A model generated the notes under the pieces. It was not told the DNA's origin. It did not search any database and was given only the letters and a program-made list of their open reading frames with translations. This document shows, piece after piece, positions 1 to 10,573 of a stretch of 59,249 nucleotides of DNA (positions are counted from its first letter, which is position 1; each line of letters opens with the position of its first letter). The DNA comes from Nocardiopsis sp. CNR-923 (GTDB taxonomy: Bacteria > Actinomycetota > Actinomycetes > Streptosporangiales > Streptosporangiaceae). The translations under genes were made by a program, and so were the position numbers. The stretch lies in the NCBI RefSeq assembly GCF_001942255.1, contig NZ_MKKC01000071.1:1-59249 (forward strand). The letters are read 5' to 3'.

Positions 1-1
1 G

Positions 2-61
2 AGGCAGATGTACGGGCGGGCCGGGTTCCCGCTGCTCCGACACCGCATCCTCCTGCAGTGA
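2..61 (+). mobile_element. C-terminal end of an ISL3-family transposase (partial)
   Basis: An open frame enters from the left edge and stops with TGA at 59-61, encoding a tail that reads RQMYGRAGFPLLRHRILLQ. The pattern GRAGF-x-LLRxRIL at the extreme C terminus is what I recall from ISL3-family transposases. Only 19 residues are visible, so no catalytic residue can be checked. The rest of the element lies outside the window. The frame uses the + strand, toward the small gene at 137. Confidence 0.7.
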
Positions 62-99
62 GCTCACCGACCGTTACCACCGGAATGGAGACAGAGCCC
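60..99. mobile_element. Probable terminal inverted repeat of the ISL3-family element
   Basis: The 40 bases after the transposase stop end in AGACAGAGCCC. Read outward-in on the other strand this starts GGGCTCTGTCTCC, and ISL3-family ends characteristically begin GG(G)CTCT. The next bases (AAGTAGAG) would be half of an 8-bp target duplication, the size known for this family. The partner end is outside the window, so the boundary is inferred. Confidence 0.45.
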
Positions 100-136
100 A
101 AGTAGAGGTGTAACTCCAAGGGGGCAGGAGTTCACC

Positions 137-364
137 ATGAGTGACAAGACGCGGGTGAAGACGGATACTGGCAGGCCGGACGAGGCGCGCATCGCTCTCG
201 AAGAGCACTTCGCCAAGCATGGTGAACCCGCAGAGGAGGCGCGGGCCAGGGTACGGGAGGCGATCCAGACCACAGGGGTGGGGCGCCCGGTCCCCATCGA
301 GGACGCACAGGCGAATCGGGCGGCGCTCGCCTACCTCGACGGCTTGGAAGGGGTGGGCGGATGA
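137..364 (+). CDS. Small hypothetical protein, 75 aa
   Basis: I do not recognise this protein. It is acidic and mainly helical (residues such as ARIALEEHFAKHG and AEEARARVREAI), with no signal peptide, membrane segment or cysteine. A GGAG ribosome binding site lies about 8 nt before the ATG, and codon use looks coding (GC at third positions). It begins about 40 bp beyond the presumed IS end, so its native promoter could have been displaced by the insertion. It could be a short antitoxin-like or regulatory protein, but nothing shows this. A chance ORF is possible; the antisense frame over the same bases looks less protein-like. Confidence 0.5.
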   Translation: MSDKTRVKTDTGRPDEARIALEEHFAKHGEPAEEARARVREAIQTTGVGRPVPIEDAQANRAALAYLDGLEGVGG

Positions 365-443
365 GCAGCTGACGGAGCTGGCGGGGGAGCGGTCACCAGG
401 TACGGCGACGTCGTCGGCCGGATCGTTCCACCGTGACACGACG

Positions 444-472
444 GAGCGGGGCGCCCGGTGGGCGCCCCGCTC
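444..472 (-). terminator. Hairpin terminator downstream of purL
   Basis: Perfect 13-bp inverted repeat (GAGCGGGGCGCCC / GGGCGCCCCGCTC) with a 3-nt loop, starting 16 nt past the purL stop. There is no clear U-tract, as is usual in actinomycetes. It could also stop rightward transcription from the IS side. Confidence 0.75.
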
Positions 473-487
473 GTTCGGCCCCGTGTC

Positions 488-2781
<2,294 letters not shown>

Positions 2782-2850
2782 GCGTGGTTCCGTTCGGGAT
2801 GTGCGGATGTGAGCCGGGCCGCGGCGTCCGCCGGGCGGCGCGGAGGGTCG

Positions 2851-3375
2851 TCACGAGGCGGGAGGGTTGGCGTTGCCGAGCATGAGCAGCGCGGTCGCGT
2901 CCCGCGCGTCGTGCTCGGAGGAGTCGGTGACCATGACGTCCCCGTCGGTGAGGATCGTGTCGCCCAGGGGCACGTCGCCCGGGGACTGCGCGCCCTCGGG
3001 GAGCAGCTGACCCCAGTCGGCGCCCAGGAGGTGGTCGTAGACCGACGCGATCGCCTCCTCGGAGCCGGGGGCCTGCTCCCCCTCGGCGGCGACGACCCGC
3101 ACGAGGCGCACGCACTCGGCGATGGAGCAGCGCACGTCCGCGTCCCCGGAGACGTAGGACAGCCCCTCCGGGGGGTCGCCCAGTGCGTCGACGTCCGGCG
3201 CCTCCGACCGTTCCTGGTTCTGGGCCGCCCCCGGATCGGGGGTCTGGACCGGGGCCGGGGGCGTCGGGGCGCGCAGGGCCTGGAAGAGTCCGAGTGCCCC
3301 GGAGACGACCAGACCGACCACGACCACCGAGGCCAGCGCGATCTTGAATCGGCGGGAGCGCAGGAACTCCATCAT
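2851..3375 (-). CDS. Membrane-anchored hypothetical protein between purQ and purL
   Basis: About 174 aa. A short basic N terminus (RSRRFK) precedes one hydrophobic segment (ALASVVVVGLVVSGALGLF, residues about 12-32), followed by a Pro/Ala/Gln-rich linker and an acidic C-terminal region of about 110 residues with two cysteines (CSIAEC). This predicts a single-pass protein with its C terminus outside the membrane. I do not recognise a family. It sits 40 nt after purQ and 69 nt before purL in the same direction, so it is probably co-transcribed. No purine function is implied by its sequence. A second ATG immediately follows the first. Confidence 0.75.
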   Translation of the reverse strand: MMEFLRSRRFKIALASVVVVGLVVSGALGLFQALRAPTPPAPVQTPDPGAAQNQERSEAPDVDALGDPPEGLSYVSGDADVRCSIAECVRLVRVVAAEGEQAPGSEEAIASVYDHLLGADWGQLLPEGAQSPGDVPLGDTILTDGDVMVTDSSEHDARDATALLMLGNANPPAS

Positions 3376-3415
3376 CGTGAGGATCGTCTCCCTGTCCGTG
3401 TGCGGGTCGGTCGGG

Positions 3416-4111
3416 TCAGGCGTGTGCCGGGGTTCCGGCCGTCAGGCGGCTGAGGACCGAGGTGAAGAAACCCAGTCCGTCGGTGGAGGGCCCGGTCAGC
3501 GCTTCGACGGCGTGCTCGGGGTGCGGCATGAGGCCGACGACGTTTCCGTGTTCGTTGGCGATCCCGGCGATGTCGCGGCGCGATCCGTTGGGGCTGCCGC
3601 CCGCGTAGCGGACCACGACCCGCCCGGTCGCCTCCAGCTCGTCCAGGGTCTCCTCGTCGGCGACGTAGCTGCCCTCACCGCTCTTGAGGACCACGAGGAT
3701 CTCCTGGCCCTCGGCGTAGTCGCCGGTCCAGGCCGTGTCGGCGGACTCCACGCGCAGCGCCTGGTCGCGGTTGACGAAGCGGAGCGAGGAGTTGCGGGTG
3801 AGCGCGCCGGGCAGGAGGTGGCTCTCGCACAGGATCTGGAAGCCGTTGCAGATGCCGAGCACCGGCAGCGCGCCCGAGCGGGCGGCCGGAACGAGTTCGG
3901 ACATCAGCGGGGCGAACCGCGCGATGGCGCCGCAGCGCAGGTAGTCGCCGTAGGAGAAGCCGCCGGGGAGGACGACGGCGTCCACGCCTTTGAGATCGGC
4001 GTCGGCGTGCCAGAGCGGGACGGGCTCGGCGCCGGCCAGCCCGACGGCGCGGGCGGCGTCCTTGTCGTCGAGGGAGCCGGGGAAGGTGACGACGCCCACA
4101 CGGGCTGTCAT
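3416..4111 (-). CDS. purQ: Phosphoribosylformylglycinamidine synthase subunit PurQ
   Basis: Glutamine amidotransferase that supplies ammonia to PurL, about 231 aa, normal for the family. It begins [13 protein letters not shown], with the oxyanion-loop motif [15 protein letters not shown], the nucleophile Cys in GICNGFQ and the catalytic His/Glu in [10 protein letters not shown] chose the ATG at 4111 because a GGAG lies 8 nt upstream and family members start here; the longer frame to 4219 has no family similarity. It is the first gene of the purQ-membrane protein-purL unit. Confidence 0.95.
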   Translation of the reverse strand: MTARVGVVTFPGSLDDKDAARAVGLAGAEPVPLWHADADLKGVDAVVLPGGFSYGDYLRCGAIARFAPLMSELVPAARSGALPVLGICNGFQILCESHLLPGALTRNSSLRFVNRDQALRVESADTAWTGDYAEGQEILVVLKSGEGSYVADEETLDELEATGRVVVRYAGGSPNGSRRDIAGIANEHGNVVGLMPHPEHAVEALTGPSTDGLGFFTSVLSRLTAGTPAHA

Positions 4112-4412
4112 GAGCACACTCCGGGTCATTGTGTGTCGCGTCCCGCCTGTGCGGGAGGACGGGTGGTCGGGCGGGGAGTCCGCGGACGCCGGCCCGTCGC
4201 CGGAACGGCGTGTCCGCACCTCGCAGCGTACCCGCTCGCCTGTGGTCGGGTACGACGCTCACCCCGGTTCCGGACCCGTGGCCTGTGTGATCCTCCCAAT
4301 CCCGGTGCTCGGACGCGGGGTCGGAGTGTGCGACCCGACAGCGCCGGTGTGCGCCACGGCGCGCGGGAGGATTCGCGGGCGCCCCGACGGGTCCGCCGGG
4401 GCGCGGGGCGCC
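4112..4412. other. 301-nt gap between purQ and the anti-sigma gene
   Basis: No coding region is supported here. It should hold the purQ promoter, but I see no convincing -10/-35 pair. The only structure is the GC-rich hairpin at 4379-4404. Confidence 0.6.
4379..4404 (-). terminator. Hairpin downstream of the anti-sigma factor gene
   Basis: 8-bp all-GC stem (GCGCCCCG / CGGGGCGC) with a 10-nt loop, 8 nt past the stop at 4413. It would separate the anti-sigma gene from purQ transcription. Confidence 0.45.
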
Positions 4413-4889
4413 TCAGAGGGCCGCGAAGTCGTGCCTGGGGGCGGGTGCGCCTCCGGGGCCGCCGTGCCGGTCGCAGGCCGCGAGGTGCTTGCGCAGGAGC
4501 ACCGTGGACCTGGGGGCGGTCCGGAAGGCCACCTCGTCCATGAGACAGCGCATCAGGAATATGCCCCTGCCGGATTCGGCGGAGAGCCGGGGCAGAGGCA
4601 CGTGGTCCCGCAGGAATCCGCGGGGCGGGGCCGCGTCGCCCGGAGCCCCGCCGTTGTGGGAGATCCTCAGCTCGCACAGGTCGGCGTCGAGATCGGCCTC
4701 GACCCGGTAGTCGTGGCCGGATCCGGCGTGCTCGATGGCGTTGGCGCAGGCTTCGGAGGTGGCGAGGACGACGTCGTCGGCGCAGTCCCGGCACAGTCCG
4801 GCCCGCCGGAGGAGGGTGCTGAGGACATCGCGGACGACGGACACCGTGTACGCCTGTCGGGGGAGCGATATCGAGAAAACGGCGTCCAT
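4413..4889 (-). CDS. RsbW/SpoIIAB-like ATP-binding anti-sigma factor or regulatory kinase
   Basis: 158-aa cytoplasmic GHKL-type protein (HATPase_c_2 class). The N box is visible as ATSEACANAIEHA (residues about 44-56) and the glycine-rich ATP lid as SAESGRGIFLMRCLMDEV (about 103-120). The family either binds and inactivates an alternative sigma factor or phosphorylates an anti-sigma-factor antagonist. No partner sigma-B-type factor or STAS antagonist is adjacent. The SigR-like factor at 5571 is an ECF type, and this protein has no zinc-binding His/Cys motif, so it is not its RsrA. It lies between purS and purQ, with hairpins on both sides, and looks like an independent unit. Confidence 0.85.
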   Translation of the reverse strand: MDAVFSISLPRQAYTVSVVRDVLSTLLRRAGLCRDCADDVVLATSEACANAIEHAGSGHDYRVEADLDADLCELRISHNGGAPGDAAPPRGFLRDHVPLPRLSAESGRGIFLMRCLMDEVAFRTAPRSTVLLRKHLAACDRHGGPGGAPAPRHDFAAL

Positions 4890-4971
4890 GCGTACACCTC
4901 TCGTGCTCCGTGATCGGTTACCGGGCCAGCACGTTAAGGAACGTTCCCGAGCCGGGTTGCCGCAAAACGAA

Positions 4972-4999
4972 CAGCCGCGCCCGATACGGGGCGCGGCTG
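4972..4999 (-). terminator. Hairpin terminator downstream of purS
   Basis: Perfect 11-bp inverted repeat (CAGCCGCGCCC / GGGCGCGGCTG) with a 6-nt loop, 45 nt past the purS stop. It separates purS from the anti-sigma gene. Confidence 0.7.
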
Positions 5000-5044
5000 G
5001 CCAATTCCGGACACGCCTGGCGTGGCGTCCGCCCGGCGGTCGGG

Positions 5045-5287
5045 TCAGTGGACGCGGACCTCGAAGTCCTCGATGACGGTGTTGGCGAGCAGGGTCTCGG
5101 CCAGACGTCGCACGTCGGCGAGCTTGGCGTCGTCGACCTCGCCCTCCACCTCGACCTCGAAGCGCTTGCCCTGCCGGACCCGCTCGACCCCCTCGAAGCC
5201 CAGCCGGGAGCAGGCGCCGGCGATGGCCTGACCCTGGGGGTCCAGGATCTCGGGCTTGAGCATGACGTCAACAACGACGCGGGCCAC
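5045..5287 (-). CDS. purS: Phosphoribosylformylglycinamidine synthase subunit PurS
   Basis: 80-aa structural subunit that bridges PurL and PurQ, normal length. It reads ARVVVDVMLKPEILDPQG at the N terminus and includes GFEGVERVRQGKRFEVEVEG in the middle. I chose the GTG at 5285-5287 because GGAGG lies just upstream and family members start at this point; the longer ORF to 5389 adds unrelated residues. It is separated from purQ by the anti-sigma gene and two hairpins, whereas in many Gram-positives purS and purQ are adjacent. Confidence 0.93.
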   Translation of the reverse strand: MARVVVDVMLKPEILDPQGQAIAGACSRLGFEGVERVRQGKRFEVEVEGEVDDAKLADVRRLAETLLANTVIEDFEVRVH

Positions 5288-5570
5288 AGCGTCCTCCAGA
5301 AGAAATGTGGGTGTGCCGCACTCGCCCGCCACGGGGTGGGCGGGCGCCTCTCCAAGCCGCTCGGAGCGGGCGACGCCAGCGTATGGCACGTGGGCCCGCG
5401 ACCGCGTTCCGGCCAGGAGCCACGCTGGTTCTTGACCGCATGCTTACCCGTGCTGGGGACGCTTTCGATGACTCCGTGACTCGTATCACCACGATAGATG
5501 TCATCATTGGAAGCGTGTGGTGGCGTCTACCAGAGTGGAAGTGATCGTCCGGTCGTCCTGAGGGGGAATC

Positions 5571-6182
5571 TTGACGACTATCGCAGCGGACCAGACCTCC
5601 ACGACCGGTGAGAACCGCGATGAGGGGCGGACCCTGGACTTCGCCGCCGCGGTGACACCGTTCGCCGACCAGCTCTACCCCACGGCCCTGCGGATGACCC
5701 GCAACCCGGCCGACGCGGAGGACCTCGTCCAGGAGACATTCGCCAAGGCCTTCGCCAATTTTCACCAGTTCCGAGCGGGCACCAATCTGAGGGCCTGGCT
5801 CTACCGGATCCTGACCAACACCTTCATCAACTCCTACCGCAAGAAGCAGCGCGAACCGCGCCAGGAGACCACCGACGAGATCAAGGACTGGCAGCTCGCC
5901 GCAGCCGAGGCGCACACCTCGTCCGGCATGCGCTCGGCCGAGACCGAGGTTCTCGACCACCTGCCCGACTCCGACATCAAGCTCGCGCTCGCGCGGCTGC
6001 CGGAGGAGTTCCAGGAGGTCATCTACCTGGTCGACATCGAGGGCTACGCCTACAAGGAGGTCGCCGCCCGCATGGGGACCCCGCTCGGCACCGTGATGTC
6101 CCGGCTGCACAGGGCCCGTCGCCAGCTCCGCGAGATGCTCGCCGACTACGGCCGCGAGCGCGGCATGCGCGTGCCCGCCTGA
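5571..6182 (+). CDS. sigR: ECF sigma factor, SigR/SigH (RpoE-like) group
   Basis: 203-aa RNA polymerase sigma factor of the thiol-oxidative-stress group. Region 2 carries [20 protein letters not shown] and the -10 recognition stretch [20 protein letters not shown], both very close to actinomycete SigR as I recall it. Region 4 carries the helix-turn-helix [20 protein letters not shown]. The start is a TTG at 5571 preceded by AGGGGG, and no better ATG is available. SigR is normally followed by its zinc-binding anti-sigma factor RsrA. Here the next gene is an E1alpha subunit, and no short HxxxCxxC protein is seen in the 400-nt gap. I could not identify a clean GGAAT-type autoregulated promoter upstream. 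Confidence 0.88.
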   Translation: MTTIAADQTSTTGENRDEGRTLDFAAAVTPFADQLYPTALRMTRNPADAEDLVQETFAKAFANFHQFRAGTNLRAWLYRILTNTFINSYRKKQREPRQETTDEIKDWQLAAAEAHTSSGMRSAETEVLDHLPDSDIKLALARLPEEFQEVIYLVDIEGYAYKEVAARMGTPLGTVMSRLHRARRQLREMLADYGRERGMRVPA

Positions 6183-6355
6183 GCCCTCCCGCTCCCCGGA
6201 GCCGCACGGCCCTCTCGCCCCCGCGCCCACCCCGCGCGACCCCGCCCCGTCTCTCTCCGTAGTCGCCAAGCCATGACGCGTCACGCCCGGACGGCCTCGA
6301 ACCCGAGCGTCCGGGCGTTTCCGGTCTGTGGCCGACCGGGGTCCGCAACGTTGTT

Positions 6356-6393
6356 GGAAGTCCTTGTAATTGCTAGGAAGCCCTGGTAGTTGC
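6356..6393. repeat. Imperfect 18-bp direct repeat with 20-nt period
   Basis: GGAAGTCCTTGTAATTGC (6356-6373) and GGAAGCCCTGGTAGTTGC (6376-6393) match at 15 of 18 positions. The 20-nt period is about two helical turns, which suits tandem binding by a regulator on one DNA face. It lies about 200 nt upstream of the E1alpha start. Confidence 0.5.
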
Positions 6394-6455
6394 GTATGTG
6401 CGCTGGTTCAGGATGATGGGGCGGACAGGTTAAAAGGTGACGCTGAGGACTTGCG

Positions 6456-6487
6456 CACCACATGGTGAGTTCTGTCACGATGTGGTG
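6456..6487. promoter_or_regulatory. Inverted repeat, possible operator of the 2-oxoacid dehydrogenase operon
   Basis: CACCACAT at 6456-6463 is the exact reverse complement of ATGTGGTG at 6480-6487, separated by 16 nt. It lies about 100 nt before the E1alpha start. The binding protein is unknown. Confidence 0.4.
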
Positions 6488-6587
6488 AGGGCTGTCCGCT
6501 GCGCCCACCACCCCGGGTGAGCGGACCTTGATTAGGCCGATCAGCGTTCACCCGCGCGAACCCGGCCCCGAGAATCCGAGGAGCGAC

Positions 6588-7703
6588 GTGTCGGACACCA
6601 CCGAACACGCAGAACCGGAGCTTGTCCAGCTCCTGACACCCGAAGGGGAGTTCACCGCGCACCCCGACTACCCCCTGGACATCGGTGCCGACGAGATCCG
6701 CGACCTGTACCGGGACCTGGTGCTCGTCCGCAGGGTCGACAGTGAGGCCGTGTCCCTCCAACGGCAGGGCGAGCTGGGGCTGTGGGCCTCCCTGCTCGGC
6801 CAGGAAGCCGCGCAGATCGGGTCCGGCCGGGCTATGCGCGACGGCGACATGGCCTTCCCCTCCTACCGCGAGCACGGCGTCGCCTGGTGCCGGGGCATCG
6901 AGCCCAAGCAACTGCTGGGCATGTTCCGCGGCGTCACCAACGGCGGCTGGGACCCCCACGAACACGGCCTGCACCTGTACACGATCGTCATCGGCAGCCA
7001 GGCCCTGCACGCCACCGGCTACGCCATGGGCATCCAGCGCGACGGCGCCGTCGGGGAGGACGGCTCCGCGGTCATCGCCTACTTCGGTGACGGCGCCACC
7101 AGCCAGGGCGACACCAACGAGGCGTTCAACTTCGCGTCGGTGAACAACGCCCCCGTGGTCTTCTTCTGCCAGAACAACCAGTGGGCCATCTCCGAGCCCC
7201 TGGAGCGCCAGGCCCGCGCGCCCATCTTCCGCCGCGCCGCCGGGTTCGGTTTCCCGGGCGTGCGCGTGGACGGCAACGACGTGCTGGCCTGCCTCGCGGT
7301 CACCCGCGCCGCCCTGACCAACGCGCGCGAGGGCAACGGGCCCACGCTCGTGGAGGCGTTCACCTACCGGATGGGCGCCCACACCACCAACGACGACCCC
7401 ACCCGGTACCGCTCCACCGCCGAGCTGGACGAGTGGAAGGCCAAGGACCCGATCCTGCGCCTGCGCCGCTACCTGGAGGGCTCCGGGATGGCCGACGACG
7501 CGTTCTTCGCCGCGGTCGAGGAGGAGGCCGACGCCATCGGCGAGCGGGTGCGCGCGGAGTGCCGGGCGCTGCCCGACCCCGAGCCGCTGGAGATCTTCCA
7601 CGAGGTCTACGCCGAACCGAACGTCCACATCGACCAGCAGCGGTCCGAGTTCGCCGACTACCTCGCGTCCTTCGAGGGCGCCGGCGCGGAAGGGGGCCGC
7701 TAG
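6588..7703 (+). CDS. pdhA: 2-oxoacid dehydrogenase E1 component, alpha subunit (pyruvate/branched-chain type)
   Basis: Thiamine-diphosphate enzyme subunit that decarboxylates a 2-oxoacid and passes the acyl group to the lipoyl domain of E2. The ThDP-binding motif is seen as GDGATSQGDTNEAF ending near CQNNQWAIS, and the substrate/phosphorylation-loop region reads TYRMGAHTTNDDPTRYR. It is about 371 aa from the GTG at 6588, which has a GAGGAG site 4 nt upstream; the ATG at 6528 lacks one. The beta subunit follows 3 nt after the stop. Pyruvate and branched-chain oxoacid substrates cannot be distinguished from sequence; actinomycete bkd and pdhA-type operons look alike. Confidence 0.88.
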   Translation: MSDTTEHAEPELVQLLTPEGEFTAHPDYPLDIGADEIRDLYRDLVLVRRVDSEAVSLQRQGELGLWASLLGQEAAQIGSGRAMRDGDMAFPSYREHGVAWCRGIEPKQLLGMFRGVTNGGWDPHEHGLHLYTIVIGSQALHATGYAMGIQRDGAVGEDGSAVIAYFGDGATSQGDTNEAFNFASVNNAPVVFFCQNNQWAISEPLERQARAPIFRRAAGFGFPGVRVDGNDVLACLAVTRAALTNAREGNGPTLVEAFTYRMGAHTTNDDPTRYRSTAELDEWKAKDPILRLRRYLEGSGMADDAFFAAVEEEADAIGERVRAECRALPDPEPLEIFHEVYAEPNVHIDQQRSEFADYLASFEGAGAEGGR

Positions 7704-7706
7704 GCC

Positions 7707-8686
7707 ATGGGAACCAACCTCACGATCGGCAAGGCGATCAACGCCGGCCTGCGCGCCGCCATGGAGCACGACCCCAAGGTCCTGGTCATGGGCGAGGACG
7801 TCGGGCGCCTCGGCGGTGTCTTCCGGGTCACCGACGGGCTGTACAAGGACTTCGGCGCCGACCGGGTGATCGACACCCCGCTGGCCGAGTCCGGCATCGT
7901 CGGCACCGCCATCGGCATGGCCCTGCGCGGGTACCGCCCGGTGGTGGAGATCCAGTTCGACGGCTTCTTCTTCCCGGCCGCCAACCAGACCTTCACCCAG
8001 CTCGCCAAGATGCGGCGCCGGTCCGCCGGCAAGCTCAGCGTCCCCGTCGTCATGCGCATCCCCTACGGTGGCGGCATCGGCGCGGTGGAGCACCACAGCG
8101 AGTCCCCGGAGGCGTACTTCACCCACACGGCCGGCTCCGGGTGGTCACGGTCGCCAACCCCGAGGACGCCTACTGGATGATCCAGCAGGCCGTCCGCTCC
8201 GACGACCCGGTGATCTTCCTGGAGCCCAAGCGGCGCTACTACGAGAAGGCCGAGGTCGACACCGAGGCGCCGATCGAGGAGGCGACCCCGCTGGGGTCAG
8301 CCCGGATCGCCCGCCGCGGCACGGACGTGACCCTGCTGGCGTACGGGCCGATGGTCAAGACCGCGCTTCAGGCGGCCGAGGCCGACACCGACCACTCGAT
8401 CGAGGTCGTCGACGTGCGGTCGCTGTCCCCGGTGGACTACCCGACCATCGTGGACTCGGTGCGGCGCACCGGTCGCCTGGTCGTGGCGCACGAGGCCCCG
8501 CTCAGCGGCGGCCCCGGCGCGGAGATCGCCGCCCGGGTCACCGAGGAGTGTTTCTACCACCTGGAATCGCCGGTGATTCGTGTCGCCGCCTTCGACACCC
8601 CCTACCCTCAGTCCAGGCTGGAGGAGCACTATCTTCCAGACCTCGACCGGGTTCTTGACGGTGTGGACCGGGCGTTCGCGTACTAG
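7707..8686 (+). CDS. pdhB: 2-oxoacid dehydrogenase E1 component, beta subunit (one frameshift)
   Basis: Pairs with the alpha subunit to form E1. It begins [18 protein letters not shown], and carries [18 protein letters not shown] and [20 protein letters not shown], both typical of the beta subunit. The frame is lost near 8143 (GGCTCCGGGTGG); adding one base gives the expected [19 protein letters not shown] and the gene runs on to TAG at 8684-8686, giving about 326 aa. The break is a missing base like others in this window and probably not biological. It is tightly spaced with E1alpha (3 nt) and E2 (13 nt). Confidence 0.88.
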
Positions 8687-8699
8687 GGGAACTGGAGAC

Positions 8700-10080
8700 A
8701 TGGGGATTCAGAGGAACGCACCCGCCAGTGGCGGCGTGCAGTCGTTCAAGCTGCCCGACGTCGGTGAGGGGCTGGTCGAGGCCGAACTGCTCACCTGGTA
8801 CGTCAAGCCCGGTGACGAGATCACCGTCAACCAGAACATCTGCGAGATCGAGACGGCCAAGGCCGTGGTCGAGCTGCCCAGCCCGTTCGCGGGCACCGTG
8901 CGCGAGCTACTGGTCGAGGAGGGTCAGACGGTCGACGTCGGCACGGTGATCATCACCGTCGACGACGGCAGCGGGGGCCCGGCCGAGGCGCAGGCCCCCG
9001 CGGCGACGCCGGCCGCGGTCGAGGAGACCGAGGAGCGCGAGAAGCCGCTGGTGGGCTACGGAGAGAGGGTCGCCGCCACCCAGCGCCGCGCCCGTCGGCG
9101 TCCGACCCCGTCGGCTCCGGTGTCGCCGACCGCGCCGAGGCCCGCCGCGGCGGCTCCGGTCGCTCCCGCCCCGCCGGCGGCTCCCGCCGGTGGCGTCCGC
9201 TGGCCAAACCCCCGGTGCGCAAGCTGGCGCGCGACCTCGGTGTGGACCTGGCGTCGGTGACGCGACGGGTCCCGGCGGGGTCGTGACCCGCGAGGACGTG
9301 CGGGCCGCGGTGGAGCCCGCCGAGGCGTCGGCCGCTCCGGCGGTGGCGGCTCCGGCCGTCACCGGGGACCGGGCCGCCCGTGAGCGGCGGATCCCGGTCA
9401 AGGGGGTGCGCAAGCACACCGCCGCCGCGATGGTCGGCAGCGCGTTCACGGCGCCGCACGTCACCGAGTTCCTCCAGGTGGACGTCACCCGGACGATGGA
9501 GGCGATCGCGCGGCTGCGGGAGCGTCCCGACTTCGCCGACGTGCGTGTCTCGCCGCTGCTGCTGGTCGCCAAGGCGCTGCTCATGGCGATCCGCCGGAAC
9601 CCGGAGATCAACGCGTCCTGGGACGAGGAGAACCAGGAGATCGTGGTCAAGGACTACGTGAACCTGGGAATCGCCGCCGCCACCGACCGGGGACTGGTGG
9701 TGCCCAACGTCAAGGACGCCGACGCCAAGACCCTGCCCGAGCTGGCCGCGGCCCTGAAGGAGCTGACCGACACCGCGCGGGCGGGCAGGACGAGCCCGGC
9801 GGACATGTCGCAGGGGACGGTCACGATCACCAACGTCGGCGTGTTCGGCGTGGACGCGGGCACCCCGATCATCAACCCGGGGGAGGCCGCGATCCTGGCC
9901 TTCGGGCAGATCCGCGACATGCCGTGGGTGCACGGGGGCGAACTGGCGATCCGCAAGGTGACGACGCTGTCGCTGTCCTTCGACCACCGGCTGGTCGACG
10001 GCGAGCTTGGCTCCAAGGTGCTGCGGGACATCGGCACCGCGCTGGAGGAGCCCGAGCTGACCGCGCTCGCCTGGGGGTAG
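8700..10080 (+). CDS. Dihydrolipoamide acyltransferase E2 component (two frameshifts)
   Basis: Acyltransferase core of the complex. One N-terminal lipoyl domain (residues about 13-90) has the lipoylated Lys in [14 protein letters not shown]. An Ala/Pro-rich linker follows, then a peripheral subunit-binding domain ([13 protein letters not shown], visible only after correction), a second linker and the catalytic domain with the HRLVDG active-site motif near the C terminus (about residue 438). Frames change near 9193 and again near 9263; one added base at each gives a continuous protein of about 460 aa. No E3 (dihydrolipoamide dehydrogenase) gene is present in the window, so E3 must come from elsewhere. 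Confidence 0.88.
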
Positions 10081-10108
10081 ACGGTTGCCCCTCGGGGCAT
10101 GGATCACG

Positions 10109-10145
10109 GAAGCGGGCCGGGGGTGGTACGCCCCCGGCCCGCTTC
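10109..10145 (+). terminator. Terminator of the 2-oxoacid dehydrogenase operon
   Basis: Perfect 15-bp inverted repeat (GAAGCGGGCCGGGGG / CCCCCGGCCCGCTTC) with a 7-nt loop, 29 nt after the E2 stop. Confidence 0.8.
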
Positions 10146-10298
10146 GGCGTTCGTTCACGTGCCAAGCTCTTCCGACGCGCCCGGGCTTCCCGCCACCGGG
10201 GCTCGTCGGCGGGTGCGGAGGGTCCGCATCGTGTCCGCGACGAGACGGGCCCATCGGGCCCTGAGGCGTCCCCCGGAGCCGGGCGCGGGTACACCAAG

Positions 10299-10334
10299 GG
10301 GGTCCGTCCCCCAAGGGGGAGAGGGACGGACCCC
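10299..10334. other. Strong 12-bp hairpin in noncoding DNA
   Basis: GGGGTCCGTCCC (10299-10310) pairs exactly with GGGACGGACCCC (10323-10334) over a 12-nt loop. The flanks (ACACCAAG on the left, CATTGGGGTGT on the right) can extend it imperfectly. It is too far (240 nt) past the kinase stop to be its obvious terminator. It could be part of a small RNA or a repeated intergenic element. Confidence 0.45.
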
Positions 10335-10573
10335 TCCATTGGGGTGTTCCCGGGTGGGCGTTGACCGACACATGACGCGCGGTCCCTTTCGGTTCCCCGA
10401 GGTCCGACGGAGCGGCCATGCCAGGCCATAGCGGACGCCGACCGGTGTGTCGTGGTCCCGCCCACGGCGGCGTTCCCACGTTCACCCCGGACGATCGGCG
10501 CTCCTCGGACGAAACCGCGACACGGCGCGGGTCGCACCGGGGCGGGACGCGTGCTCGTACCGGCGGCGGTGGA

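Larger units (their letters stand above)
6183..6587. other. 405-nt regulatory gap upstream of the 2-oxoacid dehydrogenase operon
   Basis: No gene is supported. No RsrA-like ORF is present on the + strand. The gap holds an 18-bp imperfect direct repeat at 6356-6393 and an inverted repeat at 6456-6487, listed separately. Confidence 0.6.
10081..10573. other. 493-nt gap between convergent E2 and kinase genes
   Basis: No coding region is supported on either strand. It contains the operon terminator at 10109-10145 and a second strong hairpin at 10299-10334. The remainder shows nothing I can name. Confidence 0.6.

Noticed and set aside
4413..4889. Anti-sigma partner RsrA for the SigR-like factor
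   Set aside because: The protein is a GHKL ATP-binding type and lacks the His/Cys zinc motif of RsrA.
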